Assembly (NCBI RefSeq): GCF_024622975.1
Contig: NZ_JANJZT010000004.1
Span: 1 to 64,000 of the forward strand
Length of the DNA: 64,000 bases
Direction: 5' to 3'
Origin: Blautia caecimuris
Lineage (GTDB): Bacteria; Bacillota; Clostridia; Lachnospirales; Lachnospiraceae
Shown: in pieces, positions 53,367 to 62,021 of the stretch
Numbering within the stretch: the first letter of the stretch is position 1
Layout: the number at the start of each line of letters is the position of its first letter
Program-made: the position numbers and the translations under genes
Notes under the pieces: model-generated
Told to the model about the DNA's origin: nothing
Databases searched by the model: none
Seen by the model: the letters and a program-made list of their open reading frames with translations, nothing else

Positions 53367-55367
53367 ATGGAAGATATAAGACCTGATTCAGAATATCTGT
53401 TAAAAAAGCTTCAGTATGAGGAAGAGCAGAAGCTGAAAAAAAATAAAGGGAAGCTGAAGATTTTCCTGGGATATGCGGCAGGCTCCGGCAAAACCTATAC
53501 GATGCTGGAAGCGGCCCATGAGGCAAAAAAACATAACATAGATGTGGTGGCCGGGTATATTGAACCTCATGACAGGCCGGATACACGCAGACAGGCGGAG
53601 GGGTTAGAAACCATTCCGCCTCTTGTGGTAGAATATAAAGGGGTAAAGCTCCGGGAATTTGATCTTGACCGTGCTCTGGAGCGGAAACCTCAGCTGATTC
53701 TTGTAGATGAACTGGCTCACACCAATGCAGCCGGCTGCAGAAATGAAAAACGGTATCAGGATGTAAAAGAGCTTCTGCGGGCAGGGATTGACGTTTATAC
53801 CACCATTAACATTCAGCATCTGGAAAGCCTGAATGATCTGGTGGGATCGATTACTCATATAGAGGTCAGGGAAAGGATTCCGGACAGTGTATTTGACCAT
53901 GCGGATCAGGTGGAGGTCATTGATATTGAGCCGGAAGAACTTCTGGACCGGATGAAAGAGGGAAAGATTTACAAGCCGGTGCAGGCAGAACGCGCCATGA
54001 ACCATTTTTTTAAAAGAGAGAAGCTTGCGGCTCTTCGTGAAATTACCCTGAGACGCACAGCGGACCGTGTAAACCGTATTGCAGAAGAGGAGCGGAATAT
54101 TACAGGGGCTATGGATTACCATACAGGCGAACATATTCTTGCCTGCATTTCCGCCGCGGAGTCAAGCGCAAAGGTCATCCGGTCAGCGGCCCGTCTTGCC
54201 TATGCCTTTCGCGGGCAGTTTACAGGGCTTTACGTGGAAACACCTGCCATGCAGGAAGCTAATGAAAAGACGAAACAGAGTGTGCGGAGAAATATGGAGC
54301 TTGCCCGGGCTCTGGGAGCAAAAATCGTTACAGTGTATGGTTCTGATATTGGCAGCCAGGTTGCAGAATATGCAATGGTAAGCAATGTTTCGAAGGTGGT
54401 TCTTGGAAGGACAAACCACAGATTTTTTATGCGAAAGCCAATGGCGGAGGTACTGGAAAAATTGAACAGTATGGCTCCCAACATTGACGTATATATTATC
54501 CCGGATATGAAAAACAGAAAGGCTGCAGGAAAATACGGTCACAGAGAAGGGCGCAGAAAGGCAGAAAATGCAGGAATGCAGGCATTGTGGGAATTTGGAC
54601 TGATCAATATAATTCTGGTTCTTACTACGATCGCAGCCTGGATTCTCCAGAAATTTCACCTTCCGGAATCCAATATCATTATGGTGTATATTCTGGGAGT
54701 GCTGCTGTCGTCCTACATATCTGACAAAAAAATCTATGCGGTTTATTCGTCCCTGTTCAGTGTGCTTGCCTTTAATTTTTTATTTACAGAACCGTATTTT
54801 TCTCTGAAGGCTTATGATAAAGGATATCCCACCACTTTTGCAATGCTGTTTATTGTGGGGCTTTTTACAGCGTCCCAGACAAGAAAGCTGAAGCTTCAGA
54901 ACAAAGAAAGTGTAAAAAAGGCTTACCGGACAGAGATTCTTCTGGAAAACAGCCAGAAGCTCCGCCGATGCAAATCCGAAAAGGAGGTCTGGCAGCAGGC
55001 GGCGGCCCAGGTGGAAAAGCTTCTGGATCTGTCTCTTGTGATCTATCCGGTAAATAAAGACGGGCTTCTGGGAGAGGCAATGCTGTTTCCCCGTCAGGGA
55101 ACAGAAAAAACCAGTCTGGAACCTTTGCTGACTTCTCAGGAAAAAGCGGTGGCAAAATGGGTGGCAGCCAATCACCACCGGGCAGGAGCCTGTACTCATA
55201 CTCTGTCAACAGCAAAAGCTATGTATTTGCCTGTTCAGGATGAGGAAAATGTGAAGGGTGTCATGGGGATTTTCCTGGAGGAACGCAGACAGATCCAGGA
55301 GTTTAAGTACGGGCTTCTGATCGCTATGCTCAATGAAACAGGAGTAAAACTGAAGGATCGGTTTTGA
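53367..55367 (+). CDS. kdpD: KdpD sensor lacking the histidine kinase domain
   Basis: A 666-aa KdpD-type protein. It has the N-terminal KdpD domain with Walker A GYAAGSGKTYT (about 35-45) and ILVDELAHTN (111-120), a USP domain (about 250-380, with FRGQFTGLYV), four DUF4118 membrane helices (about 410-500) and a GAF-like domain (about 525-660). It stops there: the HisKA and HATPase_c domains of normal KdpD (about 890 aa) are absent, and no kdpE follows. It cannot be a kinase, and may instead regulate the pump directly or through c-di-AMP, which binds the USP domain of Staphylococcus KdpD. The convergent next gene begins 5 bases later. Confidence 0.9.
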   Translation: MEDIRPDSEYLLKKLQYEEEQKLKKNKGKLKIFLGYAAGSGKTYTMLEAAHEAKKHNIDVVAGYIEPHDRPDTRRQAEGLETIPPLVVEYKGVKLREFDLDRALERKPQLILVDELAHTNAAGCRNEKRYQDVKELLRAGIDVYTTINIQHLESLNDLVGSITHIEVRERIPDSVFDHADQVEVIDIEPEELLDRMKEGKIYKPVQAERAMNHFFKREKLAALREITLRRTADRVNRIAEEERNITGAMDYHTGEHILACISAAESSAKVIRSAARLAYAFRGQFTGLYVETPAMQEANEKTKQSVRRNMELARALGAKIVTVYGSDIGSQVAEYAMVSNVSKVVLGRTNHRFFMRKPMAEVLEKLNSMAPNIDVYIIPDMKNRKAAGKYGHREGRRKAENAGMQALWEFGLINIILVLTTIAAWILQKFHLPESNIIMVYILGVLLSSYISDKKIYAVYSSLFSVLAFNFLFTEPYFSLKAYDKGYPTTFAMLFIVGLFTASQTRKLKLQNKESVKKAYRTEILLENSQKLRRCKSEKEVWQQAAAQVEKLLDLSLVIYPVNKDGLLGEAMLFPRQGTEKTSLEPLLTSQEKAVAKWVAANHHRAGACTHTLSTAKAMYLPVQDEENVKGVMGIFLEERRQIQEFKYGLLIAMLNETGVKLKDRF

Positions 55368-55372
55368 TTCTG

Positions 55373-56161
55373 CTACTTCTGACAGCTTCTGTATGCGTTT
55401 ATAGCCTTGCGGATCAGATCGTTGAATTTATCAGCGTCCCAGGCTGCCCGGCCGGTAAAGAGACCGTCAATAGAGGGCTGTATGATCAGTTCCTCTGCAT
55501 TATCGGAATTAACACTGCCTCCGTAGAGAACAGGAATCTGCTCAGAAGCTTCACAGAACAGCTCTCTCAGGGTTTCTTTTATGATTTTGTGCATGGATTC
55601 CGCGTAGTCCGGAGTGGCGGGAGTGCCATTTATTCCGATAGACCATACAGGTTCATAGGCGATCCATAATTTGTGAAGCTGATCGGAAGGAATTCCGTGG
55701 AGGCCGATTTTAAGCTGAGACCGGAGAACTTCCGGGCTGATCCCATAGTCTTTTTGTTCCTGAGTTTCCCCGATGCATAATAAAGCAGTAAAGCCGTGTT
55801 TTAATGCGGCTTTTATTTTTTTGTTTTCTTCAATGTCTGTTTCTCCGAATACATGTCTTCGCTCGGAGTGGCCTGCCATTACAAGTCCAAGTCCAAGCTC
55901 TTTTAACATCAGTGGTGATATTTCACCGGTAAACTGTCCCTGGTCCTCCCAACACATATTCTGGGCGCCCAGAAGAATCTGGTTCTGATCGGTGCATGCT
56001 GCAGCCTGTTCCAGAGCAGTGAAAGATGGAATAATAAAAAGCTGAATATCGTCTCTGCTTATATCGCTTGTATTTTGCGTCAGTTTTGCGAGGTATTCCA
56101 CAGTATCTCTGACGTTTTTATACATTTTCAGATTGCTTCCAAAATAAAGTTTTTTATTCAT
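55373..56161 (-). CDS. Triosephosphate isomerase-family sugar-phosphate isomerase
   Basis: A 262-aa TIM-family enzyme with active-site elements NLKM (lysine), AGHSERR (histidine), IAYEPVWSIG (glutamate) and YGGSVN. The usual NWKM is NLKM, as in non-glycolytic relatives. It diverges from a four-carbon acid-sugar operon and shares its AACGAAAA boxes. It may isomerise dihydroxyacetone phosphate to glyceraldehyde-3-phosphate, or act like EryH on L-erythrulose-1-phosphate. The start at 56161 follows AGGAGGATTATC. Confidence 0.85.
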   Translation of the reverse strand: MNKKLYFGSNLKMYKNVRDTVEYLAKLTQNTSDISRDDIQLFIIPSFTALEQAAACTDQNQILLGAQNMCWEDQGQFTGEISPLMLKELGLGLVMAGHSERRHVFGETDIEENKKIKAALKHGFTALLCIGETQEQKDYGISPEVLRSQLKIGLHGIPSDQLHKLWIAYEPVWSIGINGTPATPDYAESMHKIIKETLRELFCEASEQIPVLYGGSVNSDNAEELIIQPSIDGLFTGRAAWDADKFNDLIRKAINAYRSCQK

Positions 56162-56204
56162 AATGATAATCCTCCTGATGGAATTTTTCTTTTGTTTTGG
56201 CTTT

Positions 56205-56233
56205 ATTATATGATTGTAAAAAACGAAAAGCAA
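56205..56233 (-). promoter_or_regulatory. Promoter of the TIM-like gene
   Basis: On the minus strand TTGCTT (56233-56228), 17 bp, TATAAT (56210-56205). An AACGAAAA box (56222-56229 on the plus strand) overlaps the -35. Confidence 0.78.
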
Positions 56234-56459
56234 TTAGGAGAAATGTAGTAAATAATGATTGAAATGAAAGAAAACGAAAATACGAAATGAAACAAAAGAA
56301 ATAAAGGCATTATATTGTGCAAAATGTACAAAAATACAAATGAAAAAGTGAATATAAATAACGAAAAGTAAACATATACTTGATTTTGTGAAAAAAGTGA
56401 GTTAAGATTAGAACATGAAAACGACGGAAATCAAAATAAAAATAAACAAATAACGAAAA
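56222..56459. promoter_or_regulatory. Four AACGAAAA operator boxes in the divergent control region
   Basis: Exact AACGAAAA copies lie at 56222-56229, 56273-56280, 56360-56367 and 56452-56459, with a partial ACGAAA at 56282. The plus-strand promoter TTGATT (56380-56385), 17 bp, TAAGAT (56403-56408) sits between the third and fourth. DeoR-family repressors often bind such direct repeats, and a DeoR gene closes the cluster. The region 56162-56484 holds no gene. Confidence 0.65.
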
Positions 56460-56484
56460 TTAAATGAAAGGAAAACTGATTAAA

Positions 56485-57507
56485 ATGAAAAGTGAATTTA
56501 AGCCTGTAACGGCAGTTACAATGGGAGATCCGGCTGGAATAGGACCGGAAATAGTGGTAGGAACTATGCTTGATAAGGAACTGTATGATTCCTGTAAAAT
56601 GTTCGTAATCGGAAGTATTGCAATTTTGGACAGAGCGGCAAAAGTTCTTGGCAAAGAACTGAAATACAATAAAATTTCCAGTCCGGAGGAAGCAAAATAC
56701 GAATATGGGGTTGTTGATGTTCTGGAAACAGGTGATTATGACACAGATTCTATTAAATGGGGCGAGGTTCAGGAGCTTGCAGGACGTATGGCTGTTGACT
56801 GGATTATGAAATCAATTGAGCTTGGAATGGAAGGAAAGGTAGATGCAGTATCCACGGCTCCAATCCACAAACGTGCAATCAAGCTTGTGGGAGTGAAAGA
56901 ACCCGGGCATACGGAAATTTATCAGAATGTAACCAAATCTCCTTATGCACTTACAATGTTTTCCTGCCATAAGCTGAGAGTATTTTTTGTAAGCAGGCAC
57001 ATGTCTCTGGTGGATGCGGTGCATTTTGCTACAAAAGACGTTGTGCTGGAATTTATTGAAAATATTGATAAAGAACTGAGGAACGTAGGAATTGACAATC
57101 CATGTATAGCAGTTGCGGGTATTAACCCTCATAACGGAGATAACGGACTTTTTGGAAGGGAAGAAATTGATGAATTGGAGCCGGCAGTAAAGGCGGCTCA
57201 GGAGAAGGGGATCAATGCAGTGGGCCCATGCCCGGCAGATTCGGTATTTCATATTGGAAAGAGCGGAAAATTTGATGCGATTCTTTCCATGTATCACGAT
57301 CAGGGACATATTGCATGTAAGACCTTTGATTTTCAGAAATCAGTAACCATTACATGGGGACTTCCGTTTATCAGGGGATCTGTAGACCATGGAACAGCTT
57401 TTGATATTGCGGGAAAAGGAATTGCAGACTGTGTAAGCCTGATCGAGTCCACAAAGGTATGTGTGGAATATGCAGTACGTAAGCACGAAAGAGAAACAAA
57501 GAAGTAA
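56485..57507 (+). CDS. pdxA2: PdxA2-type 4-phospho-D-threonate dehydrogenase
   Basis: A 340-aa member of the PdxA isopropylmalate-dehydrogenase-like family: VTMGDPAGIGPEIV, HKRAIKLVGVKEPGHTE, SMYHDQGHIACKTFDF and FIRGSVDHGTAFDIAGKG are visible, with the metal-binding histidines. Next to a DUF1537 kinase, PdxA2 oxidatively decarboxylates 4-phospho-D-threonate or -erythronate to dihydroxyacetone phosphate. ATG 56485, behind AAAGGAAAAC, gives a normal N-terminus; an in-frame ATG at 56464 has no ribosome site. The pyridoxine-pathway PdxA is the alternative, but no pdx genes are near. Confidence 0.9.
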   Translation: MKSEFKPVTAVTMGDPAGIGPEIVVGTMLDKELYDSCKMFVIGSIAILDRAAKVLGKELKYNKISSPEEAKYEYGVVDVLETGDYDTDSIKWGEVQELAGRMAVDWIMKSIELGMEGKVDAVSTAPIHKRAIKLVGVKEPGHTEIYQNVTKSPYALTMFSCHKLRVFFVSRHMSLVDAVHFATKDVVLEFIENIDKELRNVGIDNPCIAVAGINPHNGDNGLFGREEIDELEPAVKAAQEKGINAVGPCPADSVFHIGKSGKFDAILSMYHDQGHIACKTFDFQKSVTITWGLPFIRGSVDHGTAFDIAGKGIADCVSLIESTKVCVEYAVRKHERETKK

Positions 57508-57533
57508 AGCAATACAGAGAAGGGAAGAATGTT

Positions 57534-58877
57534 ATGCCGATTATAGGTGCAGTTGCAGACGATCTGACAGGGGCAACCACTACAGGGGTGTTGCTTGCAA
57601 GGTCAAAAGCGAAAACAGCAGTGTTTTTTAATGAAGAAGCAGCAGAAAAGGCAGAGGGTGCAGAAAATCTGGATGCTATTCTGGTAAGCAGCAATTCACG
57701 CCCGCTTCCGGCAGATGAAGCCTATGAAAAGGTAAAATCAGCTACCCTTGCGTTAAAAAGAATGGGGGTAAAATATTTTTCCAAAAGAATAGATACTACG
57801 CTTCGTGGCGGAGTGGGAACAGAGATAGATGCCATGCTGGATCAGTTAGATGAAAATGCGATAGCAGTTGTGGTTCCTGCCATGCCTCAATCCAGAAGGA
57901 TACTGGTAGGCGGTTATTCTATCATAGATGGAGTTGCTTTGATCAATACTCCGGTAGCTCAGGACGTGCGTACTCCGGTAAAAGAAAATTACATGCCAAG
58001 ACTTCTGGAAGGACAAACCAGAAGAAAAGTGGGACTTGTTACTCTCGACTATATTCTGAAGGGCCGGGAGGACACAGAAAAAAGACTGATGGAAGTACGT
58101 AAAGAAGGCTGCAAGGTTATTGTAGTTGATGCGATTACTCTTGAAGATGTTGAAACGATTGCAGACGCCTGCATTGCTTTGAATTGGAATGTGGTTGCAG
58201 TAGATCCGGGACCGTTTACAGCTAAAATGGCCTACAGGCGAGGGTTGATCGGGATTGAGGAACCTGATATACCGGACGAAAAAGAGCAACCTGGAAAAAC
58301 AGTGCTTGTTGCAGCCGGAAGCGCAACTCCGGTCACAAAAAAACAGATGGAGGTCCTTTGTGAGGATCCCCGCCATGTAAGGATCAGTGTGAATCCGGTT
58401 CCTTTGATAAATGGAGGAGAAGAAGCTTTAGAGGAAGCACTTAAAGCAGTGAATACTGCAGCCGATATGATGAAAGCCCAAAAGGCACCCAGAGCGATCC
58501 TGTTTGAGACAGCTCTTCATGGAGAACTTCTGAATCTGGAAGAAGAGGATCGGAAACACGGTTATGCGGACGGAATGAGCGCCAATCGTATCAATGCAGG
58601 TCTGGGAACAATTATTTCCCGTCTTATGGAAGAGGTGGGAAGAGAAAAAATAGCCGGACTTTACACAACAGGCGGAGATACTATGGTGAACGTGTGCTAT
58701 CAGCTTGGAGTGGAATGCATTCAGGTAATAGATTATGTAATTCCTCAGGCAGATATAGGAAGACTGGTGGGAAGCTATGACGGGCTTCCGGTAATCGGAA
58801 AAGGTGGTCTGACCGGAAATGACCATACAGCCTGTGATATTGTAGATCGTTTGTTTAAAGAAGCAGAAAGAAAATAA
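57534..58877 (+). CDS. Four-carbon acid sugar kinase (DUF1537, OtnK/DtnK family)
   Basis: A 447-aa kinase of the DUF1537 family that phosphorylates D-threonate, D-erythronate or related acid sugars at O4. The N-terminal domain starts IGAVADDLTGATTTGVLLA and has KRIDTTLRGGVGTEIDAML. The C-terminal nucleotide-binding domain has VAAGSATPVTKKQME, LYTTGGDTMVNVCYQLG and PVIGKGGLTGNDHT. It follows pdxA2 by 26 bp. The exact sugar cannot be read from sequence. Confidence 0.93.
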   Translation: MPIIGAVADDLTGATTTGVLLARSKAKTAVFFNEEAAEKAEGAENLDAILVSSNSRPLPADEAYEKVKSATLALKRMGVKYFSKRIDTTLRGGVGTEIDAMLDQLDENAIAVVVPAMPQSRRILVGGYSIIDGVALINTPVAQDVRTPVKENYMPRLLEGQTRRKVGLVTLDYILKGREDTEKRLMEVRKEGCKVIVVDAITLEDVETIADACIALNWNVVAVDPGPFTAKMAYRRGLIGIEEPDIPDEKEQPGKTVLVAAGSATPVTKKQMEVLCEDPRHVRISVNPVPLINGGEEALEEALKAVNTAADMMKAQKAPRAILFETALHGELLNLEEEDRKHGYADGMSANRINAGLGTIISRLMEEVGREKIAGLYTTGGDTMVNVCYQLGVECIQVIDYVIPQADIGRLVGSYDGLPVIGKGGLTGNDHTACDIVDRLFKEAERK

Positions 58878-58892
58878 AGGAGGAAACAGAAA

Positions 58893-59339
58893 ATGAAGCT
58901 GGCAATTGGATGTGATGAAGCAGCATATGCTTTAAAGGTGGAAATCATGAAGCATCTGGACGAGATTGGTGTGGAGTATAAGGACTTCGGAGCTGACAAG
59001 GGAGAAATAGTCTTATATCCGGATGTGGCCAAAACAGTTGCTGAGGCTGTGGCAGCAGGTGAATTTGAACGTGGGATTCTTGTATGTGGAACAGGAATTG
59101 GCATGGCTATTACAGCAAATAAGGTTCCGGGGATCCGGGCAGCAGTGTGTCATGATCCGTTTTCTACAGAGAGATCCAGAAAAAGTAATGATGCGCAGAT
59201 CATGTGCATGGGGGAGCGTGTGATCGGCGTGGAGCTTGCGAAATATCTGGTAGATATCTGGCTGAAATGTGATTTTGCAGGGGGCGGATCTGCTCCTAAG
59301 GTTGAACGTATTATGGAAGTAGAGCGTTCCTATCACTAA
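58893..59339 (+). CDS. RpiB/LacA/LacB-family sugar-phosphate isomerase
   Basis: A 148-aa isomerase: KLAIGCDEAAYALK, the catalytic-cysteine motif LVCGTGIGMAITANKVPGIRAA, and HDPFSTERSRKSNDAQIMCMGERVIG are typical of RpiB. In acid-sugar and erythritol clusters, RpiB relatives convert erythrulose-4-phosphate to erythrose-4-phosphate (the EryI role). Its place after the kinase suggests such a step rather than ordinary ribose-5-phosphate isomerisation. AAAGGAGGAAACAG precedes the ATG. Confidence 0.92.
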   Translation: MKLAIGCDEAAYALKVEIMKHLDEIGVEYKDFGADKGEIVLYPDVAKTVAEAVAAGEFERGILVCGTGIGMAITANKVPGIRAAVCHDPFSTERSRKSNDAQIMCMGERVIGVELAKYLVDIWLKCDFAGGGSAPKVERIMEVERSYH

Positions 59340-59361
59340 GCGAAAAAAGGAGAATGGTATT

Positions 59362-60405
59362 ATGGGTGAAAACAAAGAAAAAAACAAAAAAGAACCAAAA
59401 GATCTTGATCTTTTAAATAAGATGAAAAACCTGCCCGGAGGGCTTGTTATTATACCTCTGGTTATTGCGGTTCTGCTTGCAACCTTTGTTCCGCAGGTAT
59501 TTCAGATCGGAGGGTATGTAACTGCTTTGTTTTATGAAGGAAATTCCTGTATGATGGGATTCTTCCTGATTGTGTGCGGTTCTATGATCAATGTAAAACA
59601 GGTGGGTATGCCTCTTTATAAGGGCGCGATTATGACAGGCGTAAAATTTGCGCTGGGTGTTGCTGTTGGCGTTCTTGTAGGAACGATCTGCGGACCAGAA
59701 GGATTCCTGGGAATTGCACCTTTTGTTCTGATTGCAACAATTACAAATTCCAACGGCTCGCTGTATATTTCCCTTTCTTCTCAGTTCGGAAATGCCACAG
59801 ATACCGGAGCGATTTCCATTCTGTCTCTGAATGACGGACCGTTTTTTACACTGATCGCCCTGGGCGCTACAGGACTTGCCAATATTCCGATTAAATCACT
59901 GATTGCAGTTCTGATTCCTCTTCTGATCGGTTTTGTCTGGGGTAATCTGGATAAAGGCTTTCGTGATGCATGTAAAACCGCACAGCCAATTGTCACTTTC
60001 TTTATGACTATTTCAATTGGCGCAAAGACAGATGTAAAGACAATTTTGACAGCGGGAGCGTCAGGAATCGTTCTGGGTCTGATTTCAGCAGCGACAGCAG
60101 TATTGTTTTTCTTTATTATCAATCTGCTTCTTCCAAAAAAAGAAAGAAATGCAATGGGAGCAGCGATTGGAACTACAGCTTTAAATTCTGCAATGACACC
60201 GGCTGCAGTAGCGGAAGCAGATCCCAGTATGGCGCAGTACACAAGTATGGCAACTGCACAGTGCGCCACAGCTTCTATTATTACTTTGTTCCTTTGTCCG
60301 TTTATTACAGCGGCATTTGACAAATATATGATGAATCATAAGAAAGGTATCTACAGCCCGGAAGGATGGGCATACGAAAAAGCACTTGCCGCAGAACAGA
60401 AATAG
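59362..60405 (+). CDS. kdgT: 2-keto-3-deoxygluconate permease family transporter
   Basis: A 347-aa KdgT-family membrane protein with about ten helices. PGGLVIIPLVIAVLLATFVPQ opens the first, followed by IATITNSNGSLYISLSSQFG and AAIGTTALNSAMTPAAVAEADP, the conserved re-entrant-like segments. In this cluster it probably imports the acid sugar (threonate, erythronate or similar) with protons, rather than 2-keto-3-deoxygluconate. It is the last gene before the operon terminator. Confidence 0.92.
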   Translation: MGENKEKNKKEPKDLDLLNKMKNLPGGLVIIPLVIAVLLATFVPQVFQIGGYVTALFYEGNSCMMGFFLIVCGSMINVKQVGMPLYKGAIMTGVKFALGVAVGVLVGTICGPEGFLGIAPFVLIATITNSNGSLYISLSSQFGNATDTGAISILSLNDGPFFTLIALGATGLANIPIKSLIAVLIPLLIGFVWGNLDKGFRDACKTAQPIVTFFMTISIGAKTDVKTILTAGASGIVLGLISAATAVLFFFIINLLLPKKERNAMGAAIGTTALNSAMTPAAVAEADPSMAQYTSMATAQCATASIITLFLCPFITAAFDKYMMNHKKGIYSPEGWAYEKALAAEQK

Positions 60406-60417
60406 GTTATTGTATAT

Positions 60418-60455
60418 AAGTCCTTTTGTATGTTAAAATATAAAAGGACTTTTTA
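60418..60455 (+). terminator. Terminator of the acid-sugar operon
   Basis: AAGTCCTTTT (60418-60427) pairs with AAAAGGACTT (60442-60451), followed by TTTT. Confidence 0.92.
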
Positions 60456-60494
60456 CAAAACTTTTCTTAATTTAGAAAGGATTGTGAAAAGCTC

Positions 60495-60995
60495 ATGAAA
60501 AAAATAACAGTTCATATGACAAAAGAGGCGCTATTTGACTTTCTTCTGTTTCACGCTTATTCGAAATTCAGCGGATTTCTGGTGAATATTCTGGGTCTTG
60601 CTGTTGCGTTTATGGGGATCATTCTGTATATATCAGATAAAGCCAGCACGTTGAACCTTTGTTTTTATCTTGGAGCTGCATTCCTGTTTCTGGGATATAC
60701 ACCGTTACAGCTAAAAAGAAGAGCGGCAGGTCAGATGAAGATAAATCCACAGTACGCACAGGATGTAGATTATACCTTTTCTGATGAGGGGATTCTGATG
60801 GAACGTGGAAATATGCAGGAAACCTATCAGTGGAGCAAGATTCAGAAGGCTGTTGTGACTCCGAAAACAATTGGGATTTATTATGAGCCGGAGCGTGCTC
60901 TGATTATACCTAAACAGGATTTTGGAGAGCAGTTTACAGGTATATTTCAGTTGATTGCCATGAATCTGGGAGCATCCAGGCTTCAGATGAGATAG
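60495..60995 (+). CDS. YcxB-like membrane protein
   Basis: A 166-aa protein with two membrane helices (about 27-45 and 52-70) between a short N-terminus and a C-terminal beta domain. The latter (VDYTFSDEGILMERGNMQETYQWSKIQKAVVTPKTIGIYYEPERALIIPK) matches the YcxB-like fold. The function is unknown. GAAAGGATTG lies before the ATG. It stands between the operon terminator and the deoR gene and may share the deoR transcript. Confidence 0.75.
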   Translation: MKKITVHMTKEALFDFLLFHAYSKFSGFLVNILGLAVAFMGIILYISDKASTLNLCFYLGAAFLFLGYTPLQLKRRAAGQMKINPQYAQDVDYTFSDEGILMERGNMQETYQWSKIQKAVVTPKTIGIYYEPERALIIPKQDFGEQFTGIFQLIAMNLGASRLQMR

Positions 60996-61061
60996 AAGAG
61001 TTGTTTTCGAATGAGTCCGGAATGATAGCGTCTGTTTGTAAGCAGTATTGAGGGTGGGAAA

Positions 61062-61838
61062 ATGCAGGAACGCAGACGAATAATATTACAGAGACTGGAA
61101 GAGTATGGCTCAGTAAAAGTAAATGAATTGAGCAGTGAGTTTGGATGCTCAGAAGTAACGATTCGGTCGGATATCCGGGCGCTGGAAAAGGAGGGAAAGC
61201 TTTCCAGAACGCATGGAGGCGCTGTGAGAAAAGAAGAGGAAGGCGGTGTGATCCATTATCGCGCAGAAAGCCTTTATCGAAATGTGGAATTAAAAAAGCA
61301 GATTGCGGCCTGTGCTTATGAATTTATTGAAGACAGAGATACTATTATTATAGATGATGCATCTACCAGTTTTTATCTGGCTGTTTATATAAAAGAACAT
61401 CCGGAAAAGCACCTGGCAATAGTAACAAATTCGCTGCTGGCAGCCAATGAGCTTTCAGGGCTTTCTCATGTGGAACTTTTTATGGTGGGCGGACACGTTG
61501 GAGGTCATCTTGCAGCAACCATGGGAGAGATCGCTGAGGACAGTATGGCAAAGTTCCATGTAGACAAGGCTTTTATTGGTGTCCACAGCATTAATTTTGA
61601 TGCAGGACTTACATCCATTGCCACGCCTCAGATGCAGGTAAAGCAGGCAATTATGAAAACAACGGATAAAGTGTTTGTACTTGCAGACAGTACAAAATTT
61701 GGCGGAGGTTATCTTTCAATTATCTGCCCTATTAAATCTGTGTATAAAATCATTACAGACCAGCAAGTCTCGAAGCAGAATGTCATACGGGCAGAAAGAG
61801 AAAGTGTTCCGTTGGTAATTGCTAAAAGGCCGGAGTAG
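61062..61838 (+). CDS. DeoR-family transcriptional regulator
   Basis: A 258-aa sugar-phosphate-responsive repressor. The N-terminal DeoR helix-turn-helix (about 5-57, RRIILQRLEEYGSVKVNELSSEFGCSEVTIRSDIRALEKEG) is followed by SRTHGGAV and a DeoRC sensor domain (about 75-230, with DDASTSFYLA and FIGVHSINFDAGLT). It probably controls the divergent acid-sugar genes through the AACGAAAA boxes, with a phosphorylated intermediate as inducer. Confidence 0.94.
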   Translation: MQERRRIILQRLEEYGSVKVNELSSEFGCSEVTIRSDIRALEKEGKLSRTHGGAVRKEEEGGVIHYRAESLYRNVELKKQIAACAYEFIEDRDTIIIDDASTSFYLAVYIKEHPEKHLAIVTNSLLAANELSGLSHVELFMVGGHVGGHLAATMGEIAEDSMAKFHVDKAFIGVHSINFDAGLTSIATPQMQVKQAIMKTTDKVFVLADSTKFGGGYLSIICPIKSVYKIITDQQVSKQNVIRAERESVPLVIAKRPE

Positions 61839-61907
61839 TTTTCAATGATGTCACAAAAATATATTTGGTAAAGTAACAGGTTCTGCTGAGAAAAGCAGCA
61901 GATTTTC

Positions 61908-61993
61908 TTGACAAGTGAAAAGACTGGTGTTATATTACATATAGAACAAAGAGGCAGGGGGATGCTGCAATAACTTGCCGGCATCTCCTTTTT
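61908..61993 (+). promoter_or_regulatory. dnaJ-like gene promoter and possible leader terminator
   Basis: TTGACA (61908-61913), 17 bp, TATATT (61931-61936) form a strong promoter. In the leader, GGGGATGC (61958-61965) pairs with GCATCTCC (61981-61988), followed by TTTTT (61989-61993): a terminator-shaped hairpin 29 bases before the start codon. Just upstream, TCTGCT...AGCAGCAGATTTTC (61882-61907) may end the deoR transcript. Confidence 0.65.
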
Positions 61994-62021
61994 GCAGGAC
62001 TTGTGAACCGGAGGTGGCATA

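Noticed and set aside
56485-57507. Pyridoxine biosynthesis gene pdxA
   Set aside because: The family fits, but the neighbours are a DUF1537 kinase, an isomerase and a permease, which point to PdxA2 in acid-sugar breakdown.
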